A stretch of DNA of 64,000 bases. Origin: Pyrenophora tritici-repentis (Eukaryota > Ascomycota > Dothideomycetes > Pleosporales > Pleosporaceae). The position numbers and the translations under genes are program-made. Within the stretch, counting starts at the first letter, position 1, and the number at the start of each line of letters is the position of its first letter. Below the pieces are notes generated by a model, which was given only the letters and a program-made list of their open reading frames with translations, had not been told where the DNA came from and searched no databases. The stretch lies in the NCBI RefSeq assembly GCF_003171515.1, contig NC_089390.1, positions 5,270,001-5,334,000 on the forward strand, given 5' to 3'. This document shows positions 41,337 to 54,037 of the stretch, piece after piece.

Positions 41337-44300
41337 AACATAACACGAACAGCCAATGTATCCCACAACCGGCAACATGCACCCCTACTACAGTCCGCAA
41401 GTGCGTGGTATAAGCGGGAAAGGGAATATTCCGATTCCGGTGCCTGTTAATTAGATCGTATATGCCTGATGAGGCGCAGTCGGCAATCATTCCCTTTGGG
41501 GATTCGATATCACCATGAATTGAGCAGCTGACACATTCCGTTCTTGGAGCATATGGCAAACGCATCGCTGCCGGCTGGACTGGCGGTGGACAAAGGCCCG
41601 ATTGACAATGTGACGGAGGGAGTGAAGCGTGGACCGATCCGCAATGACTCACATGTTGCGCAATGCATGCGTTTGGGCGACGTGGAAGTTTTATACGAGA
41701 TTTGGTTCGGATTGTGCATGTTTGTGTGTCATTGTGGCGCTGGGAAAGACGTTGGGCGCGAACATCTGTTTTGACTGGGCAGATTAGAGCAATGTTTACT
41801 ATAACCCTCGAAATTGAGGTTTTTGAAACATCGTCATCTCGATCTCTCTTGCTGCACTTGAACCGGCGATCATGGATATCTCTTCTGCAACAACGGTGTT
41901 CCCTGAGATGCAATCAAAATTCCCTATAGTGGGATAGTAGAAGCGCCGTGATAGTGACTATCGGAATCCTAGTATAATATTAACCCTCAGCTGACCAACT
42001 TCTTATCAAATATGAAGTGAATAAGCTCGCATCCGAATGTAGAGAAACAATGCAGTGCGTATCTGATTGGCGTTCTGTACAACAAAAGTGTTATCAGCCA
42101 ATCGGGCATGAATGTTATCAAAGGCCCTTTTGCGGAATAAGTCGAGGTATTCGTGTCGTGTTGGGATAGAAGGATCGGTAGCGGTTATGCGCATCGCAGT
42201 TGAGCGGCCATGATGCCGCGAGCGGGCCGTCGCGTTGTCATGCGGGTCGTCGGATAATGTGCGACGGCTCGTCGGCAGTTCATCGAAAAGCGGTCCTCAG
42301 GGTTGGAGGGGATAGCCAAGTGCAGGACACTCTGGTCACATGCGGGTCTACCCTCTTCGGAGCCCAAGGCGATTCGTCCACGACTGCTTGTTGACTCCTC
42401 GTGACGATGTTTTGCCATTGCTCTGACAAAATAGAGCAGCACCGGTGCGTTTTAGGTGTCTAGCGTATGTGGAGATGGGGCTGACGCAGCTACACGCCTT
42501 TTGTATTGAGAGTAACGTCAAGCACAGATGGATTGGCGATTAGCGTAAGTGGGGTTGATGTATTGAGTTCGGCGGGATTTCTTGTCTAGGCTTGGCAATG
42601 TACCCAGGGAACGGAGTAAGTAGATGATGACCTGGTCGTAAATGTGTAAGTTTATGCTTGGGTGGCATAAGGATCTGTCCCAAACAGAGTGTGTAGTGCG
42701 ATAAGGCTGCAGTCTGTGGACCTCAAAGACCCTGAGTGTCTGGTGGAGTTGATCTAGATGTGAAGTCGAGACCACAATGGACTTGCCACTCAACAACAGC
42801 TTACTGTGTGGCGCTTCCTGAAGACTGGCCATTTGATAAGATGGATGAGCAAGGATATGGTATCGGTCCCGTTCGCTGTGTGCTGAACAAACGTGTCGCG
42901 TGGTGCACAGCCGCGTTCGGATGTGACAGATCCTTTCCGCGACACGCCCTCATGATAGTATACAATCATAGTCAGACGATTGATACCCTGGTATATGTGC
43001 CTAGTTAGCCAATTGAACCCCAAAGACCAGGGTTCGCTACGGTTCGGACACTGAACGGGTTTATGCATTCTGAAGAAAACGTGTGCGTGGTAGTATTCTT
43101 TGCCATCTCCTGCCAAGCAAATGTATGGTAGATGAAAGTTCCACGGTAGCAGTAGGTTACATCGTAGAGAGGATGATGCTTGGCACCGCCATCGGAACTT
43201 AGCAAAGGCTATCGAATCCGGCCCACTGGTGGTTTGTGCATTTAGAGCAAGATGATGATCGCGAGGCGTAACTATTATGCAGCGGATGGAACACTTTATG
43301 TGCACGTGGTATCTTACAAAAGGCTTCTCGGCTGCAAATCCCCAGAGAGCCGCATGCATCTGTCGTTGAGAGGTGCAGGACGCTATCTGTAGTGGGCAGT
43401 CGATTCTCAGCAAATAGTCGTGATTCGCCCGGCAGTAGCGAACATGACTTGTTCAGGCTAGGCTGGCATAAGATGGCAATGACGAGGAAGTGCAGGATGT
43501 CCGTTTCGTGGCCTCCGTTCCAGCCAGCGCCTTGGGTATCGGGTGGAGTATAATGGGTACGCGGCGGAGTCATGTCCCAGTGCTCGTGTGCCACTCTTGT
43601 GCATGAAGCTGAGGTCGCGATGATCCGAAAGCTCCCCCGAGCACAGGGCGTGGTGATGTGTCATGGCTGGGTTCAGTATGCGCATGCTGCTCGCAGGTCG
43701 GATGTGCATCGTGGGTCCGGGGTTCTTGGCTACAGGCGAATAGGCGTTTAAGGTTTTAACATGGGGATGCCAAGGGTTTGTCGACCTCACTCTTCCCAAT
43801 CCACACTTCTCACCGGCTGCCTCATGTGCAGTCGGCTTGATACTATGCAATCAGTCATGTAGGCTCTACCCAGATCGATCACCCTGCATAGAGGTGCTAG
43901 TATGCGCCAATGTCCATCTCGACATTGGAGAGGCAACTACTCGAAGCAGATCAGTCACAGTCGCGTTGCATGCGCTAGGATAAATTGACTGGCCGTATTT
44001 CTGGGGGCATGGGGACATGGGGACATGAGAGTGAGAGGGTGTCTGGATAGCTGACAATGCTGAGTGGCGATGCTGACAGTGGAAGGGAGGGTAAATTGAT
44101 CATAATGACCACACTCAAAACGCAACTTGACACAGGACAGTTCGCGTATTTTAACACTCGACGTAGATTTTTCGAGTAGAGCTGTCCTCGGTCGGGCCTA
44201 TTTGTGTCAAGATTAGGGCGGTGTGGTTGTCAGGTAAAGGATAATAAGTAATTGCCATGAATTTCCCGGACGGGTCTAGCCTAATTGGTCACTCGAAGCG

Positions 44301-44582
44301 TGGATGGCGTAGGATTGCGTGACCGCGCGACAGTCACCACCCAACTTTTGAACATCGGGTCGACCTTGCAAAGCCGCACCTTCCCCACTAACCCCGTGCG
44401 CCCAACGTACTTTCCGGGGTCCGCTTATCTCACATATAAAGCAACATTCGTCATCCGGGGTTCCAGTTCCACCTCACTTCACTTCATCACTGTGAAGCTC
44501 CCTGCTTGCTACCAATTGACAAGTAGTCACCTCTTTACGCATCTTCAATTACCTTTTACACAACGCAACACTACGTAGCAGC
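41337..44582. other. Gene-poor 3.2-kb region upstream of the sulfatase gene
   Basis: Open frames up to 207 codons exist (minus 42790-43413), but their composition is Cys/His/Ser-rich without domain features. They overlap open frames in other phases. No RNA gene or repeat array was found. The last 150 bp include a TATA-like catataaa at 44433-44440, about 145 bp before the sulfatase ATG. Confidence 0.4.
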
Positions 44583-46535
44583 ATGGCACCCAGCCTACTG
44601 CTAGACCCAGAGACGCCACCACCTTCTTTCGCCCAGCATGGCAAACAAGCCTTCATGCCTGACGGCGGCGTCTCTCTCAAGGAGGCTCAAGCTCCAGTTG
44701 GCGGCGAGTTTTCTTTTACTTCGGCAGCCATAAACAGCAATGGAAACGGCAACGGCGCCGTTAACGGCAACGGCGCCGTTAACGGCAACGGGCTCTCCGG
44801 TGTTCAGCGAAGCGGGGATGATTTTCTCAATGCTGAGACTCTTCTTCAGCAGTCTCAGACCTATGCATCTCAGCCTCAGCATCAGGGTGACAAGAAGCGT
44901 CCAAATATCTTGTATATTATGGCCGATCAGATGGCTGCACCTATGCTAAAGTTCAATGACCCAGAGTCAGTGATCAAGACGCCTCACCTTGACGAGCTTG
45001 CCAGGACTGGCGTCAACTTTGCGAGCGCTTACTGCAACTCACCTCTGTGCGCGCCTTCCAGGTTCACCATGTGCAGTGGCCAGCTTCCTTCCAAGATCGG
45101 CGGTTACGATAACGCTTCTATCCTTGGGCCTGAAATCCCAACCTACGCACACTACCTCCGCCGAGAAGGCTATGAGACAGCGCTTGCGGGCAAGATGCAC
45201 TTCATCGGCCCCGATCAACTCCATGGATTTGAGCACCGACTTACTTCCGACATCTACCCTGGCGATCTCGGATGGTCTGTCAACTGGGATAAGCCAGAAG
45301 AGCGCCAAGAGTGGTACCACAACATGTCCTCGGTCATGCAAGCCGGTCCGTGTGTGCGCTCCAACCAGCTGGATTATGATGAAGATGTGATGCACAAGGT
45401 AAGGACTGTTGGGTAGATTTGACGGGATCACGGAATGTCACTTACACACGACCAGGCTCAACAGTACCTATACGACTACGTCCGCTCGGATCCTGAGACA
45501 CGTAGGCCTTTTGCTTTGACCATCTCTTTGACCCACCCGCACGACCCCTACACTATGATCCAGGAATACTGGGACCGATACGAAGGTGTTGATATTCCCC
45601 TGCCCAAGGTTGAGATTGCGCAAGAGAACCAAGACTCTCACTCGAAGCGACTCCTCAAGACCATCGACTTATGGGACCACCCCGTACCGGATGAGGCCAA
45701 GCTTCGCGCTCGTCGTGCTTACTTTGCTGCCTGCAGCTTCGTCGACGATCAAGTCGGCAAACTCGTCAAGCTTCTGAAGAACTGCAGACTGGACAAAGAT
45801 ACCATTGTTGTCTTCTCGGGCGACCACGGCGACATGCTTGGCGAGAGGAGCTTGTGGTACAAGATGAGCTGGTACGAGAACAGCTCGCGGGTGCCGATGA
45901 TCATCAACGGCCCCAACTTCGCGCCCAAGGAAGTCAAGGAGTCTGTATCCACCATGGATCTTTTGCCAACGTTCGTCGATCTAGCAGGTGGACACGTCGA
46001 CGAACGCCTACCTCTTGATGGTTCCAGCCTCCATGACTACCTCGTTTCGGACAAGCCTGGCAAGGACGAAGTATTCGGTGAGTACATGGGCGAGGGTACC
46101 GTCACCCCAACCTACATGATCCGTCGCCACCAGTGGAAGTTTACCTTTTCTCTTGCCGATGGTCCGCAACTCTACAACCTCGCCGAAGATGCCCAAGAGC
46201 TGCATGATCTCGCAAACTCTCCCGAGACCCACAACCAAAAGGTGCTTGCCAGTTTCATGGCCGAGGCCGAAGCTAAGTGGGAGTTCAAGCGGATTCACAA
46301 CGACGTTCTGCGAAGCCAGCGCATGCGACAGCTGGCCTGCGGTGCGCTGAAGATTGGGCGCAAAGAATCTTGGGATTATCAACCACCCTCTAACGATAAA
46401 GATCGCTTCATCCGTTCGCACATCCCTCTCGATGAGCTTGAGCGTCGTGCTCGCTTCCCTGTAGTGGACTATTTTGGCCGTGAGAAGTCAGCATTGGCAT
46501 CCCACCATGGTGTTGCCGGAGCAGCTGGCGAGTGA
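44583..46535 (+). CDS. Sulfatase, choline-sulfatase (BetC)-like
   Basis: Two exons (44583-45398 and 45456-46535; 57-bp intron gtaagg...accag) give 631 residues. About 100 residues precede the catalytic domain and include the low-complexity repeat NGNGAVNGNGAVNGNG. The sulfatase core begins KRPNILYIMADQMAAPML. The formylglycine motif is CAPSR in NSPLCAPSRFTMCSGQLPSKIGGYDN, a pattern typical of choline sulfatases. SGDHGDMLGE and KMSWYENSSRVPMII follow, with the C-terminal HRDLP-type region replaced by DKDRFIRSHIPLDELERRARFP. The enzyme would release sulfate and choline from choline-O-sulfate, a sulfur store in fungi. Substrate specificity is inferred. No signal peptide is seen, so it is probably cytosolic. 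Confidence 0.88.
44742..44792 (+). repeat. Coding tandem repeat in the sulfatase N-terminus
   Basis: Two perfect copies of an 18-bp unit GGCGCCGTTAACGGCAAC preceded by related GGAAACGGCAAC units. They encode a Gly/Asn-rich linker. Confidence 0.7.
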
Positions 46536-47256
46536 AGCAGCAACGCCGGGTAGAGGGAAATTTAGTATTTTTCTTGTTGAGCAGTTCCTTGGACATGGGA
46601 CTTTGCTCTCTTCTTTTTAGCCATCTGAATTTCCTTGGCGCATATTCCACATATGTCAAGTGTTTAGCGGGTCATGGCGTGAGGGCATTTTAAGCTTGCG
46701 GTTGTCTCAGATCTGCATGCAGCATGGTCAGATTGATTTGGAGTTGGGTGGGCATGAATGCGGAATGCAGCGATGACATTGCTTTTTTATGAACACAAAA
46801 GCAAGATATGAACATGGCCAGAGGGAGATGAATAATGCACATGTACAACATGATTATACCATTTACGCCGTTGTTGGCTTTGTGTCACTAATGAGTGACA
46901 TGTTCGCTGTCAAGCGCTGACGTATGGGGTGTGTGTGACGGTAATATGTGAAGCGTTTTAGTGATGGACTAGATGTGGAGGGCATCTGGCGAAAGAGCGG
47001 TGGGAATGGTTGTGGCTCCGATGAGGAGCGATAAGCTAGGTTTCAAGGGCACGTGAGGTGGCGTTCGCCTTCACAAGCCGGTGGACCGACTGCGGAAGGT
47101 CCCACGCCCGCATCTCAGTACAACGGCAACGTTGATAGCCTCAACACGCAACACGCAGTACACAAAACACAACGTATACATCTCTACTTGCTCCTGCTCC
47201 TGCCACTACTTTGACCACATACATCACCACTCATCTTCTCCGCGCAGTCACCCATC
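46536..47256. promoter_or_regulatory. Intergenic between sulfatase gene and RAD6
   Basis: About 720 bp. A CACGTG site at 47050-47055 is about 200 bp upstream of the RAD6 start. No gene is seen. Confidence 0.35.
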
Positions 47257-47914
47257 ATGTCTACAGCAGCCCGCCGCCGATTGATGCGTGACTTCAAGGT
47301 ATGTCGACCAGTTGGTACTGCAGAAGGCTCGTTGGAGAGCATAGTAGGCAGGCTTGAAAGAGGCTTCAGCTGACCCGGTGTAACAGCGCATGCAAACTGA
47401 TCCCCCCGCCGGTGTATCTGCATCTCCAATCGCCGACAATGTAATGACCTGGTACGTACAGCTCTGCACGCGACATGTACTTTTGAAGCGTTGTTGCTAA
47501 CAGGCCGACAGGAACGCAGTTATCATAGGTCCCGCAGACACACCCTTTGAAGACGGAACGTTCCGCCTTGTGATGCACTTTGAAGAGGCATACCCCAACA
47601 AGCCCCCATCGGTCAAGTTTATTAGCCAGATGTTCCATCCAAATGTGTACGGGACAGGCGAGTTGTGTTTGGATATCCTGCAGAACCGCTGGTCCCCGAC
47701 GTACGATGTTGCCGCCATTCTGACGAGCATCCAGAGGTATGTGACATGACGGTGACAAGCCAGTGATAGTATACACGCTAACAGGCACAGTCTGTTGAAC
47801 GACCCGAATACATCGTCCCCAGCCAATGTGGAGGCGTCGAACTTATACAAGGAGAACCGCAAGGAGTACACCAAGCGTGTTCGCGAGACGGTGGAGAAGA
47901 GCTGGGACGACTGA
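47257..47914 (+). CDS. RAD6: Ubiquitin-conjugating enzyme E2 Rad6/Ubc2
   Basis: Four exons (47257-47298, 47387-47451, 47512-47736, 47791-47914) give 151 residues. The protein begins [17 protein letters not shown]. It carries [24 protein letters not shown] and the active site [23 protein letters not shown], then [17 protein letters not shown], and ends EKSWDD. It lacks the long acidic tail of S. cerevisiae Rad6, as in most filamentous fungi and animals. Rad6 works with Rad18 on PCNA in DNA damage tolerance, with Bre1 on histone H2B and with Ubr1 in the N-end rule. Introns of 88, 60 and 54 bp all have clean GT-AG signals, and the exon sum divides by three. Confidence 0.95.
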
Positions 47915-48719
47915 GCGGGTAGCTCGGGTAGGATGATAATGAGACAATGGCATAGGATGGAGTTCTGAAGGCACGGGTATTTTCATACATGGTTTATCAC
48001 AGGCTTGCAGCTTTCGCTCGGCGTCTCCTCCAGCGCGGCGTATGGTCTGGGCTTTTACATTTGTTTCTGTGGCGTAACGAATATATTCAACGACTTTATC
48101 ACGAGTCTGCGTTGCCGGTACTAGAGGGTCTTGATTCTGGACTAATGCAGGGCGGTGAAGACAAGGCAGGCAAATAGACTAGTGCCAGAGCCTCATGACA
48201 CACAAATCTTGATTGTGACCGAGTACTACTACAGCTGGTACTAGGTATAGGCTTGCAATGCAGATGTACAGCAAAGGCGAGGTCAGCGGCATGTGCGTCA
48301 CGGCGGTTTGGCTGCTGCGGGGAGCAAGAAGGCGCGCTACTAGTAACGACTGGCTTACAGGCCCTGGTCGGTCGATCAACAGAAGCCGAAGCCTGCACAT
48401 CGACAAAGACAAACATCAGCCCTTGCGGTTCCCTCTCTCTTCTTGCGCGTGCGCCCACCAGTTGATCTGCATTCCTTCACGTCGCCACTAGCCCGGAGCT
48501 GTCTGTTGTGACAGGGAAGCAGTCGCAGCCGTTTCAGCGGTTCCCCTTAACCATAGCGGGGCCAGTAATTACCCAACTCGCACGCGCCGAGCCACCAGAA
48601 GACGTGACGGTGCCACAACAGCAGTTCCCGGTGGGATTGTACCATCGCCTGCAAGAGCGAGCGCGAGCAGCAAACAGAGCGAGGGCCGCTGGGCCGCAAC
48701 GCTACACCAGCCAGCAATC
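47915..48719. promoter_or_regulatory. Intergenic between RAD6 and kinesin-1
   Basis: About 805 bp with the kinesin promoter. Short frames seen on both strands show no domain. Confidence 0.35.
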
Positions 48720-51700
48720 ATGTCGTAAGTACTTTCCCGCCGAAGAGGGGTCGGATAGAGGCCATAGCTGACAAAATGCCGCCAGAAACACTATCAAAGG
48801 TGCGCCGCGATGCAAATTAGACACCAGAAAAGGGCCGCAGATTACTGACTGTTGGACAATGCAGTGGTGGCGCGGTTCCGCCCGCAGAACAAGGTCGAAA
48901 TAGCCAGCGGCGGAGAGCCGATTGTCGAGTTCAACTCTGAGGACACATGTACGATCCAGGTACGGCCGAGCAGCTCGATAGACGAACAACTCCATTTCAG
49001 CCGCATGGCAGTGACTAACAGTGACATGTACAGTCGAAAGAGGCCGCGGGGGCCTTTACCTTCGATCGCGTCTTCGACATGGCATCGCGCCAGGTAGACG
49101 TCTTCGACTATTCCATCCGCCCGACCGTCGACGACATCTTGAACGGATACAACGGTACTGTTTTCGCCTACGGCCAGACGGGTGCGGGAAAGTCGTATAC
49201 GATGATGGGTAGCGACATGGATGACGAGCACGGAAAAGGTGTCATCCCTCGTATCGTCCAGCAGATCTTTGCTAGCATTCTGGCCTCGCCAAGCAACATT
49301 GAGTACACTGTCCGGGTCAGCTACATGGAGATTTACATGGAGCGCATTCGAGATCTCTTGATGCCCCAGAATGACAATCTCCCGGTGCACGAAGAGAAGA
49401 ACCGGGGTGTCTATGTAAAGGGCCTTTTGGAAGTGTACGTGTCGAGCGAGGAGGAAGTGTACGAGGTCTTGCGAAGAGGTGGATCCGCACGAGCCGTCTC
49501 AGCGACAAACATGAACGCGGAATCTTCTCGATCGCATTCCATCTTCGTCGTAACCGTCAATCAGAAGAATGTCGAAACTGGATCAATGAAGAGTGGGCAA
49601 CTCTTTTTGGTCGATCTGGCGGGTTCGGAAAAGGTCGGCAAGACCGGAGCGAGTGGACAAACACTGGAAGAGGCCAAGAAGATCAACAAGAGTTTGAGTG
49701 CCTTGGGCATGGTCATCAACTGCCTGACAGACAGCAAGACTCAGCATATCCCTTACCGAGACTCAAAACTCACCCGTATTCTCCAGGAATCCCTTGGTGG
49801 TAACTCCCGAACGACGCTCATCATTAATTGTTCGCCAAGTAGTTATAACGATGCCGAAACATTGGGCACTCTCCGATTTGGTATGCGAGCGAAGACCATC
49901 AAGAACAAGGCCAAGGTCAACGCCGAACTCAGCCCTGCCGAGCTCAAGGCCATGCTCAAGAAGATTCAAGGTCAGGTCACGACGTTTGAAAACCACATTG
50001 GTGCGCTCGAAACTGAAGTTACACTTTGGCGTGGAGGAGAGACTGTCCCAAAAGAGAAGTGGATTCCACCACTGGAAAATGTTGGCCCAGCTCCAAAAAA
50101 GACTCCTCCAACGCCGCGATCAGGGACGCCATCCAGGCTTGACGCGACGAGAACCTCAGAGACACCTCGACCGGACTCCAGAATGGAAATGGAACGTGCA
50201 GGTACACCAAGCATACCTCTAGACAAGGACGAGAAAGACGACTTCCTCCGCAGGGAAAACGAATTACAGGATCAAGTCGCAGAAAAAGAATCGCAACTCG
50301 CCAAAACAGAGGATGAACTCAAGACTGTCAAAGAAGAGCTTCAGTACTACAAGGAAATCAATGTCAAGACTGGCAAGGACAACGACCTCAAGGCTTCGGA
50401 GCTGAACGAGATGCGTATGTCACTCGAGAAGCTTCAGTTCGAGAGCAAGGAATATCAAATTACCATCGATGCACTGAAGGAGGCCAACGCAGAGCTTACG
50501 GCTGAACTGGACGAGACCAAGCAACAGGTATTGGACGCCAAGATGAACGCCAAAGAGACTTCGGTCGCCATGGATGAAAAGAAGAGGAAGAAGGCCGAGG
50601 CTATGGCACAGATGATGGCTGGCTTTGATCTTGGCGATGAGGTCTTTAGCGACAACGAGCGGATGATCCGAAACATCATCGAGGAGCTGGACCAACTTCA
50701 CGAACTGAGTTCATCAGGCGAGGCAATCGCTCCAAACACAATCAAAGAGCTGCGAGAAAAGATTGCCGAGACACAAGGCATCGTACGACAAGCAGAGCTT
50801 TCTCTCACTGCACGGAGTGATGAGGATGGCTCACAAGCCAAGCGCCGAGAAGCACTGGAAGCACGCTGCGAGTCCCTGCAAGGTCAATACGAGGAATTGC
50901 TTGAACGCAACCTGTCCGAACAAGACAAGGAAGAGCTCAAGGCGCGACTTGCTGATGCCTACTCAGCTCGACAAGAGGGCAACCTCGAGCTTGTCGAGAC
51001 CCTCAAGCAGGACACTGCACGACTGGCAGAAGAGAGCCAGAAGCTCAAGGCCGAGAACGAAAGTCTGCAGCAGCGCATCAAGAGTGGCGCGATTGCTAAC
51101 GGCGTTGCTAACGGTATCAATGGCAAGACTGTCCAACAGCAAATTGCTGAATTCGACAATATGAAGAAGAGCCTCATGCGTGACCTTCAGAACCGTTGTG
51201 AGCGGGTAAGTGAATGCAAGATCCAAAATTGCAGCAAGTTACTGATAGCTTATAGGTCGTTGAGCTCGAAATCTCCTTGGATGAAACCCGCGAGCAGTAT
51301 AACAACGTGCTCCGGACATCCAACAACCGCGCTCAGCAAAAGAAGATGATGTTCCTTGAGCGCAACCTCGAGCAACTCACCGTTGTTCAACGCCAGCTCG
51401 TCGAACAAAACAGCTCCTTGAAGAAGGAAGTCGCCATCGCCGAGCGCAAACTCATTGCCCGCAACGAGCGCATCCAATCCCTCGAAAGCCTCCTCCAAGA
51501 CTCACAAGAAAAACTCACTGCTGCAAACCATCGGTACTATCACCCTCTCTCCCTACTCACCCAAGGACAACCCCGACTAACAGGTTCCCCTAGATTCGAA
51601 GCCCAGCTCACGGCAGTCAAAGAACGCCTCGAATCAGCAAAGGCAGGCTCAACTCGTGGTCTCGGTTCCCCCGCCGGCGGCGCCTCATATGCAGGCTTCG

Positions 51701-51855
51701 GTGGCGTAGGCTCCCGCATCGCCAAACCGCTACGTGGCGGCGGCGCCGTGGCGGACGGACCCGTGCTCCCTGTCATTGGCAACCTGCAGAAGCAGGACGG
51801 TGACGGTGAGGCGAACAAGGCGAAGCGGACGAGTTGGTTTTTTAATCAAAGGTAG
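48720..51855 (+). CDS. Kinesin-1 heavy chain (conventional kinesin, KinA/Nkin type)
   Basis: Six exons (48720-48724, 48786-48799, 48865-48959, 49034-51205, 51256-51533, 51594-51855) sum to 2826 nt, 941 residues. The first exons of 5 and 14 nt build MSNTIKVVARFRPQN, the normal kinesin start. The motor domain shows the P-loop FAYGQTGAGKSYTMMG, switch I NAESSRSHSIF, switch II LVDLAGSEK and the HIPYRDSKLTRILQESLGGNS stretch. The neck follows. The stalk is coiled coil (DDFLRRENELQDQVAEKESQ onward). The tail contains IAKPLRGGG, close to the IAK autoinhibitory motif. Conventional kinesin moves vesicles towards microtubule plus ends and supports hyphal tip growth. Exon sizes near the start would be easy for gene finders to miss. 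Confidence 0.95.
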
Positions 51856-53020
51856 ATGAAGATGAAGATGTAGGAGGATTGTTTGCGAGGGGCTTGATGT
51901 GGCATTGATGAAATAGGGCATCTGGTATATGAGGTAAGGAATGGGGAGGACGGGTGTTTTGGTGTTGTTCTGTTTGCACATGACTTTTTGTCGATTTTGC
52001 ATGAGGTGGTTGGCTTGGAAGGGAGAGATGGAGAAAGAACAGGTATATCGTCAGGCTCTACGGCTTTATGAAAGCATGGCATGAAGACCGACGGGCATAT
52101 GTAAACGACGGATTGAAGCGACGTTGGGCTTTTGCGCGCGGTCGCTTGCTTTTTCTTTTTGCATTCAACCAACCTTTATACCATAGATTCATCTTTCTCG
52201 GAATTGAATTGAATTGAACTTAAATCTCATGGTAGATGCATCTGACCTGGTCTATGGCATAAGACAACTAGACATAGACAGTAAGAGGCTTGGCATCGAT
52301 TACCAAACCATTCCAGCGAGATGGAGGGCATAACCGTCTCAATGCTATACATTCCCGACCGATCTCGTGGTGTTTTTCTTCTTCCCAGACTAATTGCCAA
52401 AGTATGGGATAGGTATCGGCATGAAGCTTCCAGACGGTGAGGCTGTTGATGTAACTCTTTCTGCGCCGATGTCGTTGATGCCTTCGGTTTCGCCTGGTCA
52501 ACCAACCCTGCACGAGGCACGGTCAGCACACCTTGGATGTGCTCTGGAATGAGCAGCTCCCGACTCGCCCAAAGTCAGCATTTTATAGTGCTCAGGCGAA
52601 CCGAATTTCGGGTCTGTCGGTTCACCAGGCATGCGGGCGAAGATGCATCTCGGTGGCTGGACCATGGGAGCTATGCACCGGGGAACGGGAGGACCCAATA
52701 AACTTCGGGCGGAGCAGCTAGGCGAATGCAAGTCGACCTCACCTGAAACGTGCTATGCGTTTCACCGACGCTTGGTGGTGCGCGGTGCTGGCAGAAGTTG
52801 GTGGGGCACGTCCAACAGCTACCCACTGCCCCTCACTTGCCGCAAACAACTCACCTGGAGACGGAGCTGTTGACTGTGAGTAAATAAGAGACCAATTTCT
52901 TCTGTCATTCTGATGCCAATTGTAGTTCTCGAATAAAGACAATCCTCACTGCCAACAAAGCCGCTGCAACATCAACAAGTACCCCACCATTACTTTCATC
53001 TACACAAACACAACGTCATC
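51856..53020. other. Intergenic between kinesin-1 and the epimerase gene
   Basis: About 1.17 kb. A (GAATT)n-like run gaattgaattgaattgaact occurs at 52201-52220. No gene is supported. Confidence 0.4.
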
Positions 53021-54037
53021 ATGGTCGACCGTGCGAACCGCCCTTCTGCCTTGAACGCACCCACTGCTTCTGGACCTGGCCCTCAAGTTGACATTGTCGG
53101 AGAAGGCGGCAGCCAGAAGGTCGTTGCGAGACTTCCGTCGGGCGAGAGCGTCGAGGTGCTGCTCTTTGGAGCTACCGTCACTAGCTGGAAGAGCAATGAG
53201 GGCAAGACGGAGAACCTGTGGTTGAGCGAAGCTGCTGATCTGACTGGCAAGAAGCCAGTGAGAGGTGGTATTCCCGTTGTGTTCCCAGTATGTTCCGAGT
53301 TGTCTTTGTAATGCTTCATGATTGCTCACAGCCATTACCAGGTCTTTGGCCCTCCCCCCAAGTCAGGACACCCAACTTCATCGCTTCCTCAACACGGCTT
53401 TGCTCGCGGATCACGCTGGGAGTACATGGGCAAGTCGACTGCCGAAGATGCGCTCGACTCGGATTCTGTCAAGCTCGACTTTGGCCTCGACCGTCAGTCT
53501 CTGAGTGAAGAGTCACGCAAGGCGTGGCCGCTGGACTTTGGCCTTGTGTACAGCGTCACACTTAGCAAGGATAGCCTACAGGCGGTACTTACTGTCCGAA
53601 ACGAGGGCGAGGAAAGCTTCGAGTTCCAGTTCCTGCTCCACACCTACTTTAAGATCTCAGACATCTCCAAGGTCGCCATTACCGGCCTCTCCGGCACCGA
53701 GTACATTGACAAGGTTCTTGACGCGTCGACCCACACACAGAGCGATAACCAACTCAAGATTACCGGCGAGGTCGATCGCGTCTACAAGGACATCAAGCAG
53801 GATACTACATCAATTACTGAAGATGGCAAGCCTCGCTTCGACGTCATCCGCGACAATGTCAAGGACACGGTCACCTGGAACCCTTGGATCGAAAAGGCCA
53901 AGGCCATGGGCGACTTCTCCCCAGACGACGGCTACAAGAACATGGTCTGCGTGGAGATCGGTGCCGTTGATGGCTGGCAAAAGCTTGAGAAGGGCGAGGT
54001 CTGGGAGGGCGGCATGTTGGTCAAGAGCCATCTCTAG
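53021..54037 (+). CDS. Glucose-6-phosphate 1-epimerase-like aldose epimerase (YMR099C family)
   Basis: Two exons (53021-53287 and 53342-54037; 54-bp intron) give 320 residues. The fold is a galactose-mutarotase-like beta-sandwich. KPVRGGIPVVFP...VFGPPPK and LPQHGFARGSRWEY hold the catalytic-region His and Arg. FQFLLHTYFKISDIS carries the second His. NPWIEKAKAMGDFSPDDGYKNMVCVEIGAV contains the usual acidic catalytic base region. Yeast YMR099C interconverts alpha- and beta-glucose-6-phosphate. No signal peptide is present, so a cytosolic role is expected. Exon phases agree and the length is normal for the family. Confidence 0.9.

Noticed and set aside
41337..41913. A 195-codon minus-strand frame next to MITE copy 2
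   Set aside because: Its end runs into the MITE and target duplication, its composition is rich in Cys, His and Arg, and nothing suggests a conserved fold.
42790..43850. Long minus-strand frames of 207 and 130 codons in the gene-poor region
   Set aside because: Several phases are open at once and the translations lack domain features; probably chance frames.
44433..44440. TATA-like element as a stand-alone regulatory call for the sulfatase gene
   Set aside because: The match is short and the spacing to the ATG (about 145 bp) is unproven, so it is only mentioned within the intergenic entry.
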